A stretch of 64,000 nucleotides of DNA from Hirundichthys speculiger (GCA_018398805.1 JAGFBZ010000175.1:248001-312000), one strand, 5' to 3'. Shown: positions 34,939 through 48,571, counted from the first letter of the stretch. The notes: generated by a model from the sequence alone, not told the origin. Numbers and translations are program-made.

Positions 34939-36705
34939 TTGAGAAAATATATCTAAAATAACAGGCATTATGATAGAAAATCAAGCCAGTTCATCTTCTT
35001 GAATGTCAATGTGATTATGACTTTTGAATAATTATTGTGGTTTCCATTGACCGTTGACATGGCATTTTGTTTACAACAAATTAGAAAATGTACATTTGTC
35101 AGCATTTTCAATAGATCATTTCTGATTTGTGATTTATTTATCTGATTTATCTGAGCAGTTTGAATGGATTAAAACCAAAATAAGACTTGTTTTGTTCTTT
35201 TGGGTTTAAATTTTGCAAATGTTATTAGTGTTGTTAAAAGTGTTTTGATCTCAAGACAATGCACTTTAGCTGAACTTTATTCCCCATACTGGAAAGATAA
35301 ATGATTTAAGTACTCAACTTTGAATGTAGAGTGAGACTAGATTTCTTGTGAGATTGGTTTATTGGATTTCTGTTTTTTTCCCCCTTCCCATAATAAGACA
35401 CAGATAAAACAAATTTCCAAAATGAAAAATAAAGAAGATAATCCATTCATACCATGTGTGTAATTAAAGTTTATTTATTCATGTTTGTGTCATTGTGCTG
35501 TTTAAAGTCTGTGTTATAATGTAGTCTAATAAGTTGGGTAAACTTTCAAATCTAATTATGTGTGAGGGATACATATCCCACAATAAACAGAAAACTTTGC
35601 AGTTTCTGATTCCTCAAATTATCTTTTTGGTTTCATGTGTACTTCAGGGTACATATTTAGTTTTTCAGTTTATAATGCATAACAGAATTTGATATAATAT
35701 GATATAATTTAAAAAGAATATTCAGCCTCCTGTGTGCTTGTTTCTAGTTTCTTATTTAAATGTATATCTTTAGGGATTTTATCTCATGCAGTCAAACAAT
35801 GTTGTCTAAAGTTAAATTGGAAGCAAAACAAGGAAAGTTCAACATACAATAAATGGATGGAAAAAAGAAAAAAAGTGCTACAGGATAAAAAAAAAAAAAT
35901 CAACTGCCTTCCTCAGAAAATAAGGAGCGCCGAAATCACAAACAACAGCTTGTAATGACTAAACACAACTGAATCTCACTTAATTTATTCATAAATGCAT
36001 TTATGGGACTCAGGTTCATTTATTCAAACCTGGCTTTGGTGTCTGTTGCCAGACAAATATTTAAAAAGAGACAATATTGAATTAGCAATAATGAAAAACA
36101 CACAAGTTCTGACATTAAGCTACTAAACAGGACTCATGCCTTTGCCCTCCATCCTCACTCTTGATCATATTCCTTCTCTTTCTTATTCCTTCAATCCATA
36201 AGTCTATTAACCCAATCATGTACATCTTTATATTTACAGAAATAAAACTGAGCTCCTGCTGGAATGAACACAGTACACATTTACATTTCAAACAAGTTTC
36301 TAAAATTGGCAGGTCAACATTAAGAGACCCTGATGTATAATGTCTTGGTAACACCTCTGCAATGTTTACAGCTGCATCTGAAAAGCCTTTTACATATGCA
36401 TGAGCTGATTACCACCATTCCTTGTAGGTAAACATGAAGCCCTACAGTCAGAAAGTGACAAACATTGCAGATGTACACTCTTATAGGACCTAGGAAAAAC
36501 GTTGACAGACACTTAAACAGTTAAATTTGACAAGATGTAGGAATGCATAAATAAATGTACATGTTTGCTCATGCATTCATAAATGTTGAGGAAAAGCTAT
36601 GATGGTTGTCTAGAGAGACAATGAGCTGGCTTAATTTTAAATTACTCCAGTCTGCTGCCAGTGCAGTTAATCAGGGTAATAATGTTTTCTCTGAAGACAA
36701 TATTC
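34939..36705. other. No gene recognised
   Basis: AT-rich DNA; no recognisable coding or repeat content. Confidence 0.3.
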
Positions 36706-36800
36706 CATTTTCCTTCCATCCATTTTCTACACTTGCTTCATACTGTTCATGGTCATGGTGGTGTGGAGCCTATCCCAGCTGCCACCTCAGAGAAGGAGGG
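36706..36800 (-). repeat. Dispersed repeat 3' end
   Basis: TTCCATCCATTTTCTACACT, GGTCATGGTGGTGTGGAGCC and TATCCCAGCTGCC match in minus orientation the 3' end of the repeat at 52289-52545 (CCATTATC tail, GGCTCCAGC block). Confidence 0.65.
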
Positions 36801-39800
36801 GACACTTGGTCCATCTCAGGAGTAATCACTAATTTTTGCTTGAAATACAGAGCAAAATTCAAAAAGGTGAGTAAACGTCCTTAAAGGCAAAACACAACAT
36901 CCAACTAAAAGGCAACTGAGTTCCTCAGTCCATCCTTTGGCAAGCAAATTGGTCAATATGTCCTGTGTAGGGGCCTTTCCTGGAACTTAAACCCTCATGG
37001 AAAGTCAATCAATTGACTGCTTTCTGAAAATGACCTGATGGCAAGAAGCATCATGACTTTTATTTGTTGCATATTGATGTTTGGCGAGGAGCCCCTGGGA
37101 GAAACATTTCAATGCACTGGATAACCCTTAGGTATAATATATTTCAACCACACAAGTACTGATGTACAACTTGCCAAATGAAATTTAATGACGAACAACA
37201 AGTGCTTTTGGAAAGGGGATGGAGGAATAAGGTGACATTCTTCTGAGACCTTTTTCTGAGACCTTTTTTTTCATTTTAGATTCAGGAAGCAAAATTACTT
37301 GAGAAAATTGAGGCAATTTCTTTAAATGATAAATCATCTGCACTCAAAGCAACTTCTAACTTTTTCTAGCTTCTAAAGTGCATCACATTATGTTTATCAT
37401 TTTCCCATTTGTACAGTGCTTCTTCTTTTAAACATGTAGTGCTTATTCTGTATCAAACACACACTCACACACCAATGAACACTTCTGAGGTAATGAGAAA
37501 TTCAGTGTCTTGGAAATATCGTGTAAAAAAGGCTAGCATGTGAGTTGGAAACTGACACTAAGAGGTCTGTAGTGTCTGACTGTGATGAGTTGGGAATGAG
37601 ACAGGATCAGAGGGGAGTGTACAAGAAGCAGTCTTCTGTGAAAATAATCATGTACGGATGAACACAAATAATGGACAAAGGGTGCAAGAGAACACAGAAA
37701 AGGTAATATGGTGTGACGAGACTAATAGTGCTCAAGGATTGTGATCATGGTAGATTTCGATGTAATTCTTAGAGTAGCTGCAAATCCCTTGTTTACCACC
37801 TAGAACACATGATAGATTCTGTATTTTAAACTCTTATGTAATTTTGGATTTAAATAAGTTTCCCAATGTGTATTACAGAGGCTTTTGCTTTAAGGGGTTT
37901 TATTTCTCGATTTTTTTCTTTAAAAAAGATACGTTAACGTCACTGACCTCTCTAAAAGCCTCTTGCTTCCATTTCAGTCACCAATGCGTACTTCCTCCTT
38001 GCTTCCAGTTTAAGAAAGCAACAAAGTAGTTGTGGAGACAGGTTTTATTACTCACATTTCATGCTTACCTGCACCCATGCACAGACACACATATATCCAC
38101 AAGCAGAGTTCTCTTTTTCATTTTATTGCTACACAACGGCACACATATAATCAAAGACATAATATTCAACACACACAGCTGCTCTTAACTGTCTACAGTA
38201 AATGCACAAAGAAATAAAGCCACCTTCTGTTTCCCATACACAGCTCATCCTGTATTCGGACTGAAACCTTCTCTGGCATCCACCAGCGTTATTTTCAAGT
38301 AAGTTTACAAGGCTCATAAACAGGTTTTATGCGGTCAATTTGGCTGACTTTGTCGAGTACTGTATGTCCTCTATTCACAATGCCAGTTGTCAATAGAACA
38401 GTAAAAAATGTGTAAACACAATCTTATCTGCTGGTTAGAAAAAATAAAGTTTATCATCCCTTTCCATAGCTGTAGCTACAATGTTGCTTCACAAGAATAC
38501 TTTTCCACCTCTACTGATTTAATGCAGAAAGGATGCTGAATGTTCAGAAATGCTTACCTAATGATAAGGAGAAGAAACATCTACTTTAAAATTCAGCAGT
38601 TCTTCAAATTTTGTCTTTTAGGTATATTTCTATTTCTACAGATGCTTTATCAAAAATGTTGGATTTTCTCAAAAGTTCCTTACGGTAAATAAAAAGAACT
38701 CAATCAAAAGATAAATCTAGAATTAGTCTTTTATGGGCTGAGGAAAAAGAGTCCAGCTTTACCTAAGTGTGATTGTGTGATATTTTATAAACAATTAGGA
38801 TTAACAGTCAAAAGGCATAAGAATTAGGTGGTCTTTCAACTGGGAAATGTTGTGATGGTGCTGCTATATCCAAAGAGCAAATGGTCAGATCATTTTAAGT
38901 GTATCACAGCACAAAATAAAAAAAGAAGGACAAAAAATCAAATTTCAAATGAGACAGAAAAATGGAACTCATCATTTGGGTTTCAGCTATTACATTTCAA
39001 AGTCCAACTAAACTCAACAGCTCAACACAACTGTCTTAGTTGACCTACTGAGCGGGAGCGTCATTGACTTTTAAATTACAGTTCACATGTTGCCAGTGGA
39101 GACTAAATATGCTGGTGTTGAAGTAGCACAAATTCCCACACAGAAAAATGTGAGCACCAATTATAAAATATTTATAATTGTTCCCTGATTTATAATCCTC
39201 ACACCCGCATGTTGTGATTGGATGGTTTCTACATACCCAATATCCACAGGCTGCAGACTTAATATTTCATGAAGACATCAAAAAGAGGATGAATTCATGA
39301 AATTTAGCATCCGAGGGTGAAATTCCCTCCAAGTAGTTGCACCAAAGTGGTTAAAAATCAGAAAGAAATCTGTTACTGATGTACATGATGTCGCACCGGA
39401 TAGACAACCAAACCACGCTGCACCTGGGGGGACTTCTGAAAACTTTAGCTAACTTTGGTGGAGCAAAATAAAATACCTATATATTTTTTCCCAACTGTGT
39501 GTGTGTGTAGCCTCAACTTGTGCATAGTTTGTAAAAGTTTGCATAAGTTTTTGTGCCCAGTATGTGTGTACATAAAGATATATATGTAATATTTGATAAC
39601 TGCTTTGGTTGTATGAGGCTGCTTGCAAAGAGACTGATACAAGTGTCAGAATGGAGGAAAGTAGACAACAGAAGAGACAGAGAAAGAGGGAACATTAAAT
39701 TATGGATTGGATGAAAAAGGAGGGAGAAGAGAAAAAACCTCAGTGAAGCAATTAAGAAACAGCAAAGCCAAGAAGCCTTGGAGGCCCAGAGGTCAACACT

Positions 39801-40039
39801 TACAGTAGCCACAAATATCAAGTATTAGGCCATCACCACCTATATCTTCAGGGGTAACTGTTTGTATGCGTATCTATCAGTGTGTGTGTGTGTGTGTGGT
39901 TGAGAGAGAGAGAGGAACAATTTGCAAAATGATGCTATTTAGTTGAGACTGATGCTTGTCTCCCTTCCATATATTTGTATGTGCTACTAATGATATTTAG
40001 ATGGTTGACATCCAACAAAAATGGACATGAACATATTGA
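36801..40039. other. No gene recognised
   Basis: 3.2 kb without recognisable coding or repeat families, apart from a (TG)n run at 39878-39899 followed by (GA)n. Confidence 0.3.
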
Positions 40040-40130
40040 CAATCAATCAATCAATCAGACTTTATTTGTATATCACTCTTCATACAGCATGTGCCAGCAC
40101 CAAATGTTTTACAGAATTAAAACAAAAACA
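40040..40130 (-). repeat. LINE 3' tail fragment
   Basis: Starts CAATCAATCAATCAATCAGA and continues CTTTATTTGTATATCACTC and TTCATACAGCATGTG. In reverse complement this is the CGCTATATAAATAAAGATTG(ATTG)n 3' end of the same type of LINE seen at 34938. Confidence 0.65.
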
Positions 40131-40679
40131 AATAAAGCTCAACAACCCTTCTAACTTCAACCTCCAAAACACATTAAAATAGATTCAATCATTCACATCA
40201 CTTCTTTACTCCACATAATGGGATAAAGAAGAGTGGGAAGGCTGGGAAACGTTATATGACGATGAGCAGGAAGACGGTTGTTAAGAAACTGCTATAGAAT
40301 TGCAAAAATAAATACATGGTTTAAGTCGAGGCTTAGAGACAAAAGAAGGGTGCGACAAAGATGGGAGGGTGGGTGAGACAAGAATAAGAGAAGGGCAAAA
40401 GAGGGTTAGAGAAGCAAAGGATAAACCTCAGGAATGAGAGAAAGGGTCATTTGGATGCTTTTAGCCAACATTTAAGTCCATCATGTAGCAACTATTGATT
40501 TTCCATTGACTCTAATGGACATCATGGACACTATACATCTGTGGGTACATGGGTACGTCTTAACAACTTTAACAATGATGAGGCAAACTCAGTGTTTCCG
40601 TTGTGGCTGTGTCTTCTTGTATTGTGCCGAGCATTGGGGAACGTGACAGTCTGCACACTCTTGGAACAATCAGGAAGTA

Positions 40680-40745
40680 CAGGGGTTGGACAATGAAACT
40701 GAAACACCTGTCATTTTAGTGTAGGAGGTTTCATGGCTATATATT
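40680..40745 (+). mobile_element. Tc1-like terminal repeat fragment
   Basis: Directly after a TA (40678-40679), the sequence CAGGGGTTGGACAATGAAAC TGAAACACCTG, followed by GTCATTTTAGTGTAGGAGG, is the terminal repeat and start of a well-known fish Tc1-like element. Similarity stops near 40745 and no transposase follows, so it is a truncated end. Confidence 0.75.
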
Positions 40746-42826
40746 TTCTGTTTGCTGATTGTCTGCAGTGTGGTGGTGACAGTGGAAAGGAGGGGGTGGC
40801 TCATGCTAGCGGGGTGCCATTGGAGTAGCTACTGACAGATCTGTATCAAAGCTTGCTCTCCAACTCTTACACTAATGCTAAATTAGCATCTCATCAAGAT
40901 GCAGCCAACAGACGCTGAGTTAATAGACTCAAAAGCCAAATTTATGAAGTTGTTAAAGACTTTTTAGATGTTTAGATAGCGCCACCATGATATAATACAT
41001 AGCTCTGGAGAAACACGGTAAGTTTGAAATTCTAAACATTATATTGATTATCGGTGTTTAAAAGCAACTGATATTGTTGACTCTATGGTTTATTTCTATT
41101 TTCCTTTTTTTTTAGATCATTCATGACTTAATTGGAAACCTTCAGTTGAGGGAATAGTTTACTGCTGATGCAAACCATATGCTTTCACTCTTCCCCTATT
41201 ACAGCTCTCACACACGTTAGCACTTCCATTCTGCACTTGTCAAGTATAATAGAAGATGTAGAGGAAAGACAACAGGATAATAGGATTATCATTCTCCTCT
41301 CATCTCCATGAGTCAGCACCACACATTATGCCTGCATATATACATTGCATATACCTTTCGGATCACACACAGTCTTCTGTTAAGGTATTTTTATTTTATT
41401 TTATTTTACTTTATTCATTTATTTATTTTTATTTTATTATTTTTTTACCTGGGGGGAAAAATAAAGATAAAATGGATCAATCTTCGTTTTTCACATAATT
41501 AGAATAATATCCACTAGAAACACGCCATGTGCCGACTTGTGTATCCAACTCTCGCCAACATCAGCTATTCAGTTTTTAGCCGCTGTAATCAGAGACAACA
41601 GGAATTTCTGAATCTCACTATTTGTCATTGCCACTTTGTTGTTTACTTTTATTGAACCATAAACTGATTTTTTCATTTAATCTCAGCTATCAAAAAAGGC
41701 CAAGTCACTTCCACCTCCATTGGAGCGTAATGGGTAAGCTCTATACCAGCTTGTGAGTAGATGCAGGTTTAGAACTGAGACTGTTGCTAAAGCGACTTCA
41801 TCTTCTCACCAATAGGGAGTGCTGAAAAACTAAAAAGTGGAAAAACTTGTCTTGTGCTGCAAAACTGAGGCAAAAATCTGTGCTATTCTTTCCAAGAAAA
41901 GAAAGATCGGCTTAGGTAAGGGAGTATTTAATGTTATTAAATCAGTGACATTTTACTTGAGGTAATAATTAAATCTGTTGCCAAATACAAACAAATTAGC
42001 TTCATTTCATCAATGGATAACATATCCAAGTCCCTGGTGACATCCTAATGAGTTGCAGTTTTTTTTTTCTTAACAATACCCAAAACCGTCCAAAAGAATG
42101 CTGAACTCCTCCAGAAATTAGTCTACTTGTGGATACGACTGGCCCAAGTTTAAGTTAGCCTGAAGAATATTGATTTCTTGATGAATTAGCTTCAGTTTAC
42201 TTGAAAAAAACAGCTTCACATGCAGCCCAGGGACCATTGCACAAGGTCAAAATAAACTGTTAATATTTAAAAGTAAAAAACAACTTGTGCTGGTGGAGTA
42301 TGAGTCAATATGCCAGAGTTGGTGTGAGAATGAGTCACAGTTGATAACATGTTTATTAATAGAAGCCGTGTAGGAGGGGTTTGACCCCCTACATATGCAC
42401 ACATACATATATGCAACAGTGCAAATGCAATTCAAATAAATGTGATTTTACGCCCAATGTTGGGACTTTTGCATATTTTATATAACTGGGTATTTCTACA
42501 AAAGCTCTCCACTGCATACAGAACAACACTGAGTTAACACAGCAGTGCCCATGAAAACTTAATCAAACATTTCACTGAGGAACAGATCAGATTTAAGTTG
42601 AGTTACAAATCTTTTTCCATTGAGCAACAATGCTAAAAGTATGCAGTAAAGTTCAGGAGAAAAATCCTGTATGTTGCTTCTCTGCCTTGCTTGAGGACAC
42701 TTAAACTTACATGTACATATTCACACTAAAACAGTGTCTTTTGTGTGAAAAGCAACAACAGGCCTTTGAGATTTTTGTATCAAGGATTAATAGAATGAGA
42801 GCAAGAAGGCAATGGTGCTGATGCAC
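40746..42826. other. No gene recognised
   Basis: Nothing recognised. 41385-41450 is a T-rich tract with ATTTTATTTTATTT repeats. Confidence 0.3.
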
Positions 42827-43932
42827 AGGATGTCCAGTGATGTGCATTCAGGGGAGGCAGAGCCTCACCTGTCAATCCTGAAAAGAAAAAAAGGTAATTT
42901 AAAATATATAATAAATGTTGATATTTGTCAGCTGGTATATAACATAAACCCCCTTTCAGTTTGAATCCAATAATAAAATTATGATTTTTTTTTCCAATTA
43001 AGAATAGCAGAATTTCCTCATGTCCCCTTCAAGTACAGGGATGAGATGCTCCATGAGGCAGCACGTTGCTGGACCGCTCAGTGGATGCTGGAATCCCTCA
43101 CATGTGTGTGTTGGCATGTGATGCAAATAGTAGTCCCTCTGAAATGTTTTCAAACACTCCGATTATATGCTCTGTCTTTCCATAATCTGGATCGTGTATG
43201 AAATGTATTTCTGTAACATGTTTAGGGTCGGACATTAATCATAAAACAGGGCTGTCAAAACTCGGTCCTCGAGGGCCGCTGTCCTGGACGTTTAAGAGGT
43301 TTCTCTGACATAACACACCTGATTCTAATGAATGAATCATCATCAGCTTGTCATCCAGGTCTGCACAAGTCAGTTAACGACCCATTCATTTGAATCAGGT
43401 GTGCTGAAACAGGGAAACATCAAAGACATGCAGGACAGCGGCCCTCGAGGACTGGAGCTGGGCACCCCTGTCATGAAACAAAGAAAGTCACCCGGTGAGG
43501 CAAACAGTGCGCCTACCGTCATGGCAGACGGCGCTGGTGAGCCCACAGATTTACACGCTACCTACCACCTTCTTCGTTCTTGTTTACATTTCCTTTACAA
43601 TCCGCTTTATCAAAATGAAAGATAATATTACCGAGCTCAGAAAAATTAGCAAATCTGAACTTCCAATCAAAGCAAAAGGTAATAACTAGAAGGAAGAGCA
43701 ACGCCGGAGCTGAAAGGTTTGCTAACTTAATTTTGACGTCAAATGAAATATTTAAAGAAAAAAGTTTGTGTAAAGAATGCTGATATAAGATATAAAACAT
43801 AAACTATTGTCTGTTGTACGGTCAAATGATGAGTAAGATACTCTTTGGGGTTCATTTGAATTTATAAATCTGACTCTAAAAGAGTCAGTGCCTCACCAGC
43901 TGTCAACCTCACCGCACGTCACTGAGGATGTC
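42827..43932. mobile_element. hAT element with perfect target duplication, host of a nested MITE
   Basis: Ends CAGTGATGTGCATTCAGG (42835) and, in reverse complement from 43924, CAGTGACGTGCGGTGAGG are hAT-type inverted ends. The 8-mer AGGATGTC flanks both sides exactly (42827-42834 and 43925-43932). Subterminal GCCTCACC motifs occur on both sides. No transposase domain is recognised. A 224-bp hAT MITE (43247-43470) lies inside it, so the original length was about 860 bp. Confidence 0.9.
43239..43478. mobile_element. 224-bp hAT MITE nested in hAT element
   Basis: Ends CAGGGCTGTCAAAACTCGG (43247) and, in reverse complement, CAGGGGTGCCCAGCTCC (43470). Both continue into the nearly identical block TCCTCGAGGGCCGCTGTCC, so the element is close to a full inverted repeat with a short centre. 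Flanks TCATAAAA (43239-43246) and TCATGAAA (43471-43478) match at 7 of 8. The repeats GAATCAGGTGTG and CACACCTGATTC are also in inverted order. Non-coding. Confidence 0.9.
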
Positions 43933-43948
43933 CAGTGGGCCATCACAA

Positions 43949-43968
43949 TATATATATATATATATATA
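43949..43968. repeat. (TA)n microsatellite
   Basis: Ten TA units. Confidence 0.9.
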
Positions 43969-44072
43969 TGGTAAACATCATTTTCTGTTGCCTTCATAAG
44001 TCTGTAAACAAGCAAATCTGTAGAGATGGATCTTTTTTTTTCTGATAGCTCCTTTTTTGAGAAATTTTGTAA

Positions 44073-44605
44073 TTGACCTTTCGGTAAGCGCCGCCCCCTT
44101 CCTAGTTACTGTTGCTATGTCGGACATTCTCGCTGCTCCTGCATTAAGGACTTTGTTATTTTGCCATCTTTCCGATGCCTATCAACCGTATTTACATTAC
44201 TGTTAAATCATATCATTACTTTTAGTAAACTGTGGTTAAATCAATCATCTAATAAACAAAGTATACTTACCTTGATGTAAATGTAGGTGTGTTTTGTAAC
44301 TTTCCCCACGTTCAGTTGATTGTGTGGACGGACACAACTTAACCCACAGCCTGCATAATCCAGCATTTGTTTCGGCTTGGGAAAGAGAATAAAAATGCCC
44401 CCTCCAAACATTCTGGACACCTCGAGTCACTGTTGCAGGTCCCCAGCAGCAATATTTCACCATGGCGATATTATAGTATAATATTAACACTGATGATACA
44501 CATTGGAAAAATGGCAAAATAACATTGTCCTTAATGGAGGAGCAGCGAGAATGTCCAACCTAGCAACAGTAACTAGGAAGGGGGCGGCGCTTACCGAAAG
44601 GTCAA
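44073..44605 (-). mobile_element. THAP-domain DNA transposon, internally deleted
   Basis: The 533-bp element has 104-bp terminal inverted repeats (44073-44176 and 44502-44605) that share TTGACCTTTCGGTAAGCGCC and CGCTGCTCC blocks with few mismatches. On the minus strand a putative exon from ATG 44463 to a consensus AAG|GTAAGT donor at 44271 encodes a THAP-type DNA-binding domain: MVKYCCWG, then after a frameshift CNSDSR, an FPKP-like segment and CRLWVKLC. THAP domains occur in P-element-like, Kolobok and some Harbinger transposases. No catalytic domain remains. No clear target duplication is seen: the flanks are TTTTGTAA and AAATGCCT. Confidence 0.8.
44271..44463 (-). pseudogene. THAP zinc-finger exon (transposase N-terminus)
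   Basis: The exon carries the start of a C2CH-type THAP finger. Residues MVKYCCWG give the first cysteines. In the next frame, CNSDSRCPE supplies a further cysteine and the ...EG...F.FPKP-like segment. A third frame gives LCRLWVKLC with the Trp that is conserved in THAP folds, and HTYI precedes the donor site. At least two single-base frameshifts disrupt the domain. It is an ordinary first exon for THAP transposases; the later exons have been lost to deletion between the inverted repeats. Confidence 0.7.
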
Positions 44606-47600
44606 AAATGCCTGACATCCTGTGACTGACTGATGACCTGCCTTTTTTTTTTCCAATGAGAGCTGACACAGACTCCAACAGTTATTTTATTGTTGTTTTT
44701 TTTTCATAAATGCACAATTTTTCACCCACGCATGCATGACAGAGGTTTGGAGGGATAAATGAAAATCACAGCATTTCCTCAATTTTATTCAAATGAAAAA
44801 TGCTTTCTTTTAGGATGTTTCCTGTCTTTCTTTTTACAAAAGAAGTTGGGCAAAAAGGGGAGATGGAAGCAGCTTTGCAAACTTTCATCAGGTTTTGCCA
44901 GCAATTGTTTCTTTTCTAGGAAAGAAACACAGCCTGTATTTGCTGACATAAATGAATAATCACAATAGCTAAAGAAAAATACAATCCTGTGAACCTCCCT
45001 CTATTTTTCTCCAGCGTATGTGCTCAAGACAACTGGATTTGTTTGTATTTTCTTCCTCACATTTTCTCTTTAAGTTTGAGACCCATTTTGTGGTTCTTAC
45101 AGCCACATCTAATGAAACCTCTCCCAGCAACAACTGGAAATACCGCAAGGCTTATTTATTTGCTTCCAGTTAATGGAAATGTTCTCATTGCAGCCTTTTT
45201 TATGAAGTGACATTTCAAAGGTTTGCTTCAAATTTCCATGAAAGTGGGAAAGCAAAAAAAAAAAAAAAAAAAAAACAGCTGGCGGTGACAATGACAGAAT
45301 TTGTTTGGCTGCTCTTTATTCATTTTAATCAAATTGGAGATTTGGGTTAAAAAGTAACAAACTAAATGTCTGTGACCTGCTCGTCTTTTTTGATAATAAC
45401 TGGGAATGGATTAGCAAAATGAGTTAGAAGTTAGAGTTAGAAACAAAATGGTTTGCAATGGTGTCGGATATCACAAAACAAAATATCTTGACTTGACACT
45501 GGCTACATTTTAGTAATTTTTAATTCTGTTGCATGCATGGGGATCAGACAGCTGATCCATAAAGCAAGCTGCAGATGATTGTATGACCAAAGAAATAACA
45601 TAGTACAGTGGATTTAAACAAGAGAGGAAGGACTATGAAGGGAGAGGAAAAATCCCAAAGGAATTCAATGTCCAGAGTTGTTGTTTCACACAGAAACCCT
45701 TGCTGTTCCTAAGAAAAGTAGATGTTTTGTCTCTGAACAGCAGATGGCTAAAACAATAACTATATACATACTGCTCTGTCTAATTATGAAGATCATAAGT
45801 GATTATTAAAAAAGAAAAAAATCCCCCACAATGTCGCAGTTAGAAGATAAGTTTTGCCTACCTTTATTATTTGGGTACATTATTCAGACCCATCACTTTC
45901 ATTTCCTTTATCTCTACCCCTCCTTTTCAAGCTACATCACCTCATCCCCCCCCCCCCCCCCATTTCATTTGACTCTTCACACACAGCATATCTCATCATC
46001 TTTTACCAGTGGCTATCTCCAATTTTCTCTCTTTCGCAGTCTTGAAAACTCTTGTATGTCCTCTATTATCTCCTGTAAACTAGATAAGCTTTACCTTTCA
46101 TCAGTGGGAGTAGAAGAACAAGATTCATAAAAAGTTCATGAGAGGTGGAGGGTGGATGCTGAAGTCAAGGTCGAATTGCAAGGTTCCTGTGTGTGTGTGT
46201 GCAAGTGTGATTTACAATCCCATCCACCTGTCGTTATCTGTGTCCTTATCCAATCCTCGGCACCATTTCCTCAGAGAGACACAGTATAAATTGTACATGC
46301 TTTTTAACGCACACACACTTGTCTAAGGCAGTGGTAGATCATGAACTGGTGAATACAGGATGATGCAGAGCAGCCTGACTGACATGAATCAAAGCACCTC
46401 TTTTTCTTAGCTGTCTGTTCTCATTTGTCTTACTTTCATTCCTATTTCCCTCTCTCTTCTTCTCTTCTCTCTCCTGTTGTCTCATTTACTCTTATCTGCT
46501 CTCCTGCTCCTTTTTCCCTTCATGAGCCTAACATGCTCTTGTTAGGGACTGTCTCAAACAGTGATCTTTCTTCTCCACCTCCCTTTGTTCTGAGACTTTT
46601 TTTTCATGTTATGATGCATATCTTGGATGCATACTTTATTTATGATTGTATCACGATCTACTTGCCGAATACTATTAGAACACTAAGTGGGAAAAACACA
46701 TTAGAACACATCCACTATAAAGTACTACATGTATAAAACACTGCTGTATATTGTAGAAAATGCAATATTTCTAATTCAAATGAATTAATTTATCTTCTGT
46801 CCAACAGGAACTGTGAAAAAAGTTTCTAGAAGCTGGCCAGTGAATTCCAAGAGAAACAACAGCCTCTTCTGCAACCTTTTTCAACAAAGAGTATCTATTC
46901 AGCTGAATCAGGAAAGACAAACTGGACACATGCACCTTGTTTGCTCACAGAGCAGACTACAGCTCGTGAAAATGTGAAAAATTATTGCAATGAGGATTAA
47001 AAAGCAGAAGCAAAGATGAATAAGGCACTTCTGGAGGCTCTGCAGGCAAGATGGAGAGAGGCGTTAACACGTTTGATGACAATTGTGCAATGCCTGGCAA
47101 TTTGAAATCTTCTACTTAGGAGTGTCACAGTGACAACTTTCTCAGGCAAATGGTTACTTCCTTAAAGAAGCTGAACTGGAAAAGTTTGATCCCATCATGA
47201 AAGACCATCTTAACTGTACACAAGGCACACTGAGTCACATTTGTTGCCTTAGCCACCAAATTAAAAGCCTTCATCTGACATGCCTTCCAATCAGGGACTG
47301 CCCCTGAAAGAAGTAAATGATGATTATAAGGTCAATTTTAGGTGTAGGTGGGCATTGCATACAATTAACCAAAGATTAATTACATGCATTACTCATTCGG
47401 ATTTTCAACCAGAAAATTATTTTTAAAATGTTATATCAAGTTCTGTTGAAGTGAAAGTTAAATATAAAAATGTTTTGCTTTGCTTTTGTTTTTAATAGTT
47501 TCCAAAATGTGTTGTGATGTTATTCATAGAGCGAGTCCTTTGATGTTTTCCATTATGCAGGTCATTTACAAGACAGATGGTTAACTTATGAGAAGACTTT

Positions 47601-48542
47601 CAGTTCCTAATATTCAAAGAAATGTGTCTATAATTGTCTCTCAACTAAGAGCAAAGAATACATTTTTCTGTTTTTGTTTTGTACCTCTCCACACCAGGTG
47701 GCTTAGTATAATGTTCCACTCTACAAGATAGCATCCTAACCTCCAACAGGTAAAAACAACCAAGACATATTTCATATCTCTCTCTCCTTTTTTTTTTAAT
47801 TTTCTTTGTTGAGTCATAAAATGGATTTGAATGCAGTGGCTGAAAGGCACTGCATTGCCATTAGGCGTGTTTTTCACCAAGGGAGAACAAGAAAAATGTA
47901 TTGATTTTGTACCTGTGTTTTCCAGTTCCCTTTTAATCTCGTGAATGCATGTCTACAGTTTAGTAGCGATCTCAACACACCGATGTGTCAGCATGCAGCC
48001 ATGCCTGACTGTTTTCACACATGCTGAGGGTAGAAACCTCACTGCCTGCTGTTGCACTGTTATGCAACAATGCAACTTTAACCGCACATTTAAATATACA
48101 TATACATGTATTGGCGGAGGCTCCTTACACACTTGATAAAAGGTGAGCCAGAGGGAACCTGGTAATTGAACTCCAGTGAGCGGAGCTTGGAAGCACCCTG
48201 CCATTTCAGGGAAATAAGGAAAAAAAATTATTATTCACCTCAAAGACATACAAACACACATACATAAGCACACTTAGAAAATAGCATACACAGTATAATG
48301 TAATTCACACTAAAAGACTATGCAAAGAAAGAGCAGCGTACCATTCACATTGCAAACATATTGGCCTGTGGTCTGTAGGTGTTGACTTCCCTACTGAGCC
48401 AACTTTAAAGGATGACAAGGATCAGTGCATATAGTGTATTAGAGCTGTTGCATGAGCAAATAACTTTAAAATGATTGACTTTCATAGTGTACTTCCTGCT
48501 GTTCAGCTGAATAAATCATAACTTTATTTCTCCTCCCCTTTC
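44606..48542. other. No gene recognised
   Basis: About 3.9 kb with no coding similarity. It includes a 22-base poly(A) at 45254-45275, a run of 16 cytosines at 45946-45961 and a short hairpin at 47830-47856 (perfect 9-bp stem AATGCAGTG/CACTGCATT, 9-base loop). Several open frames of 60-100 codons in the CT-rich part (45831-46740) have no motifs. Confidence 0.3.
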
Positions 48543-48571
48543 TTTCTTTCTCTCTCTCTCTCTCTCTCTCA
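48543..48571. repeat. (TC)n microsatellite
   Basis: TTTCTTTC grading into a run of TC dinucleotides. Confidence 0.9.

Noticed and set aside
45831..46740. Cluster of 60-103 codon plus-strand frames as exons
   Set aside because: CT-rich, low-complexity DNA; no domain, no convincing splice pattern.
47830..47856. Hairpin AATGCAGTG/CACTGCATT as a microRNA precursor
   Set aside because: Stem is only 9 bp with a 9-base loop, far shorter than a pre-miRNA, and flanks do not extend pairing.
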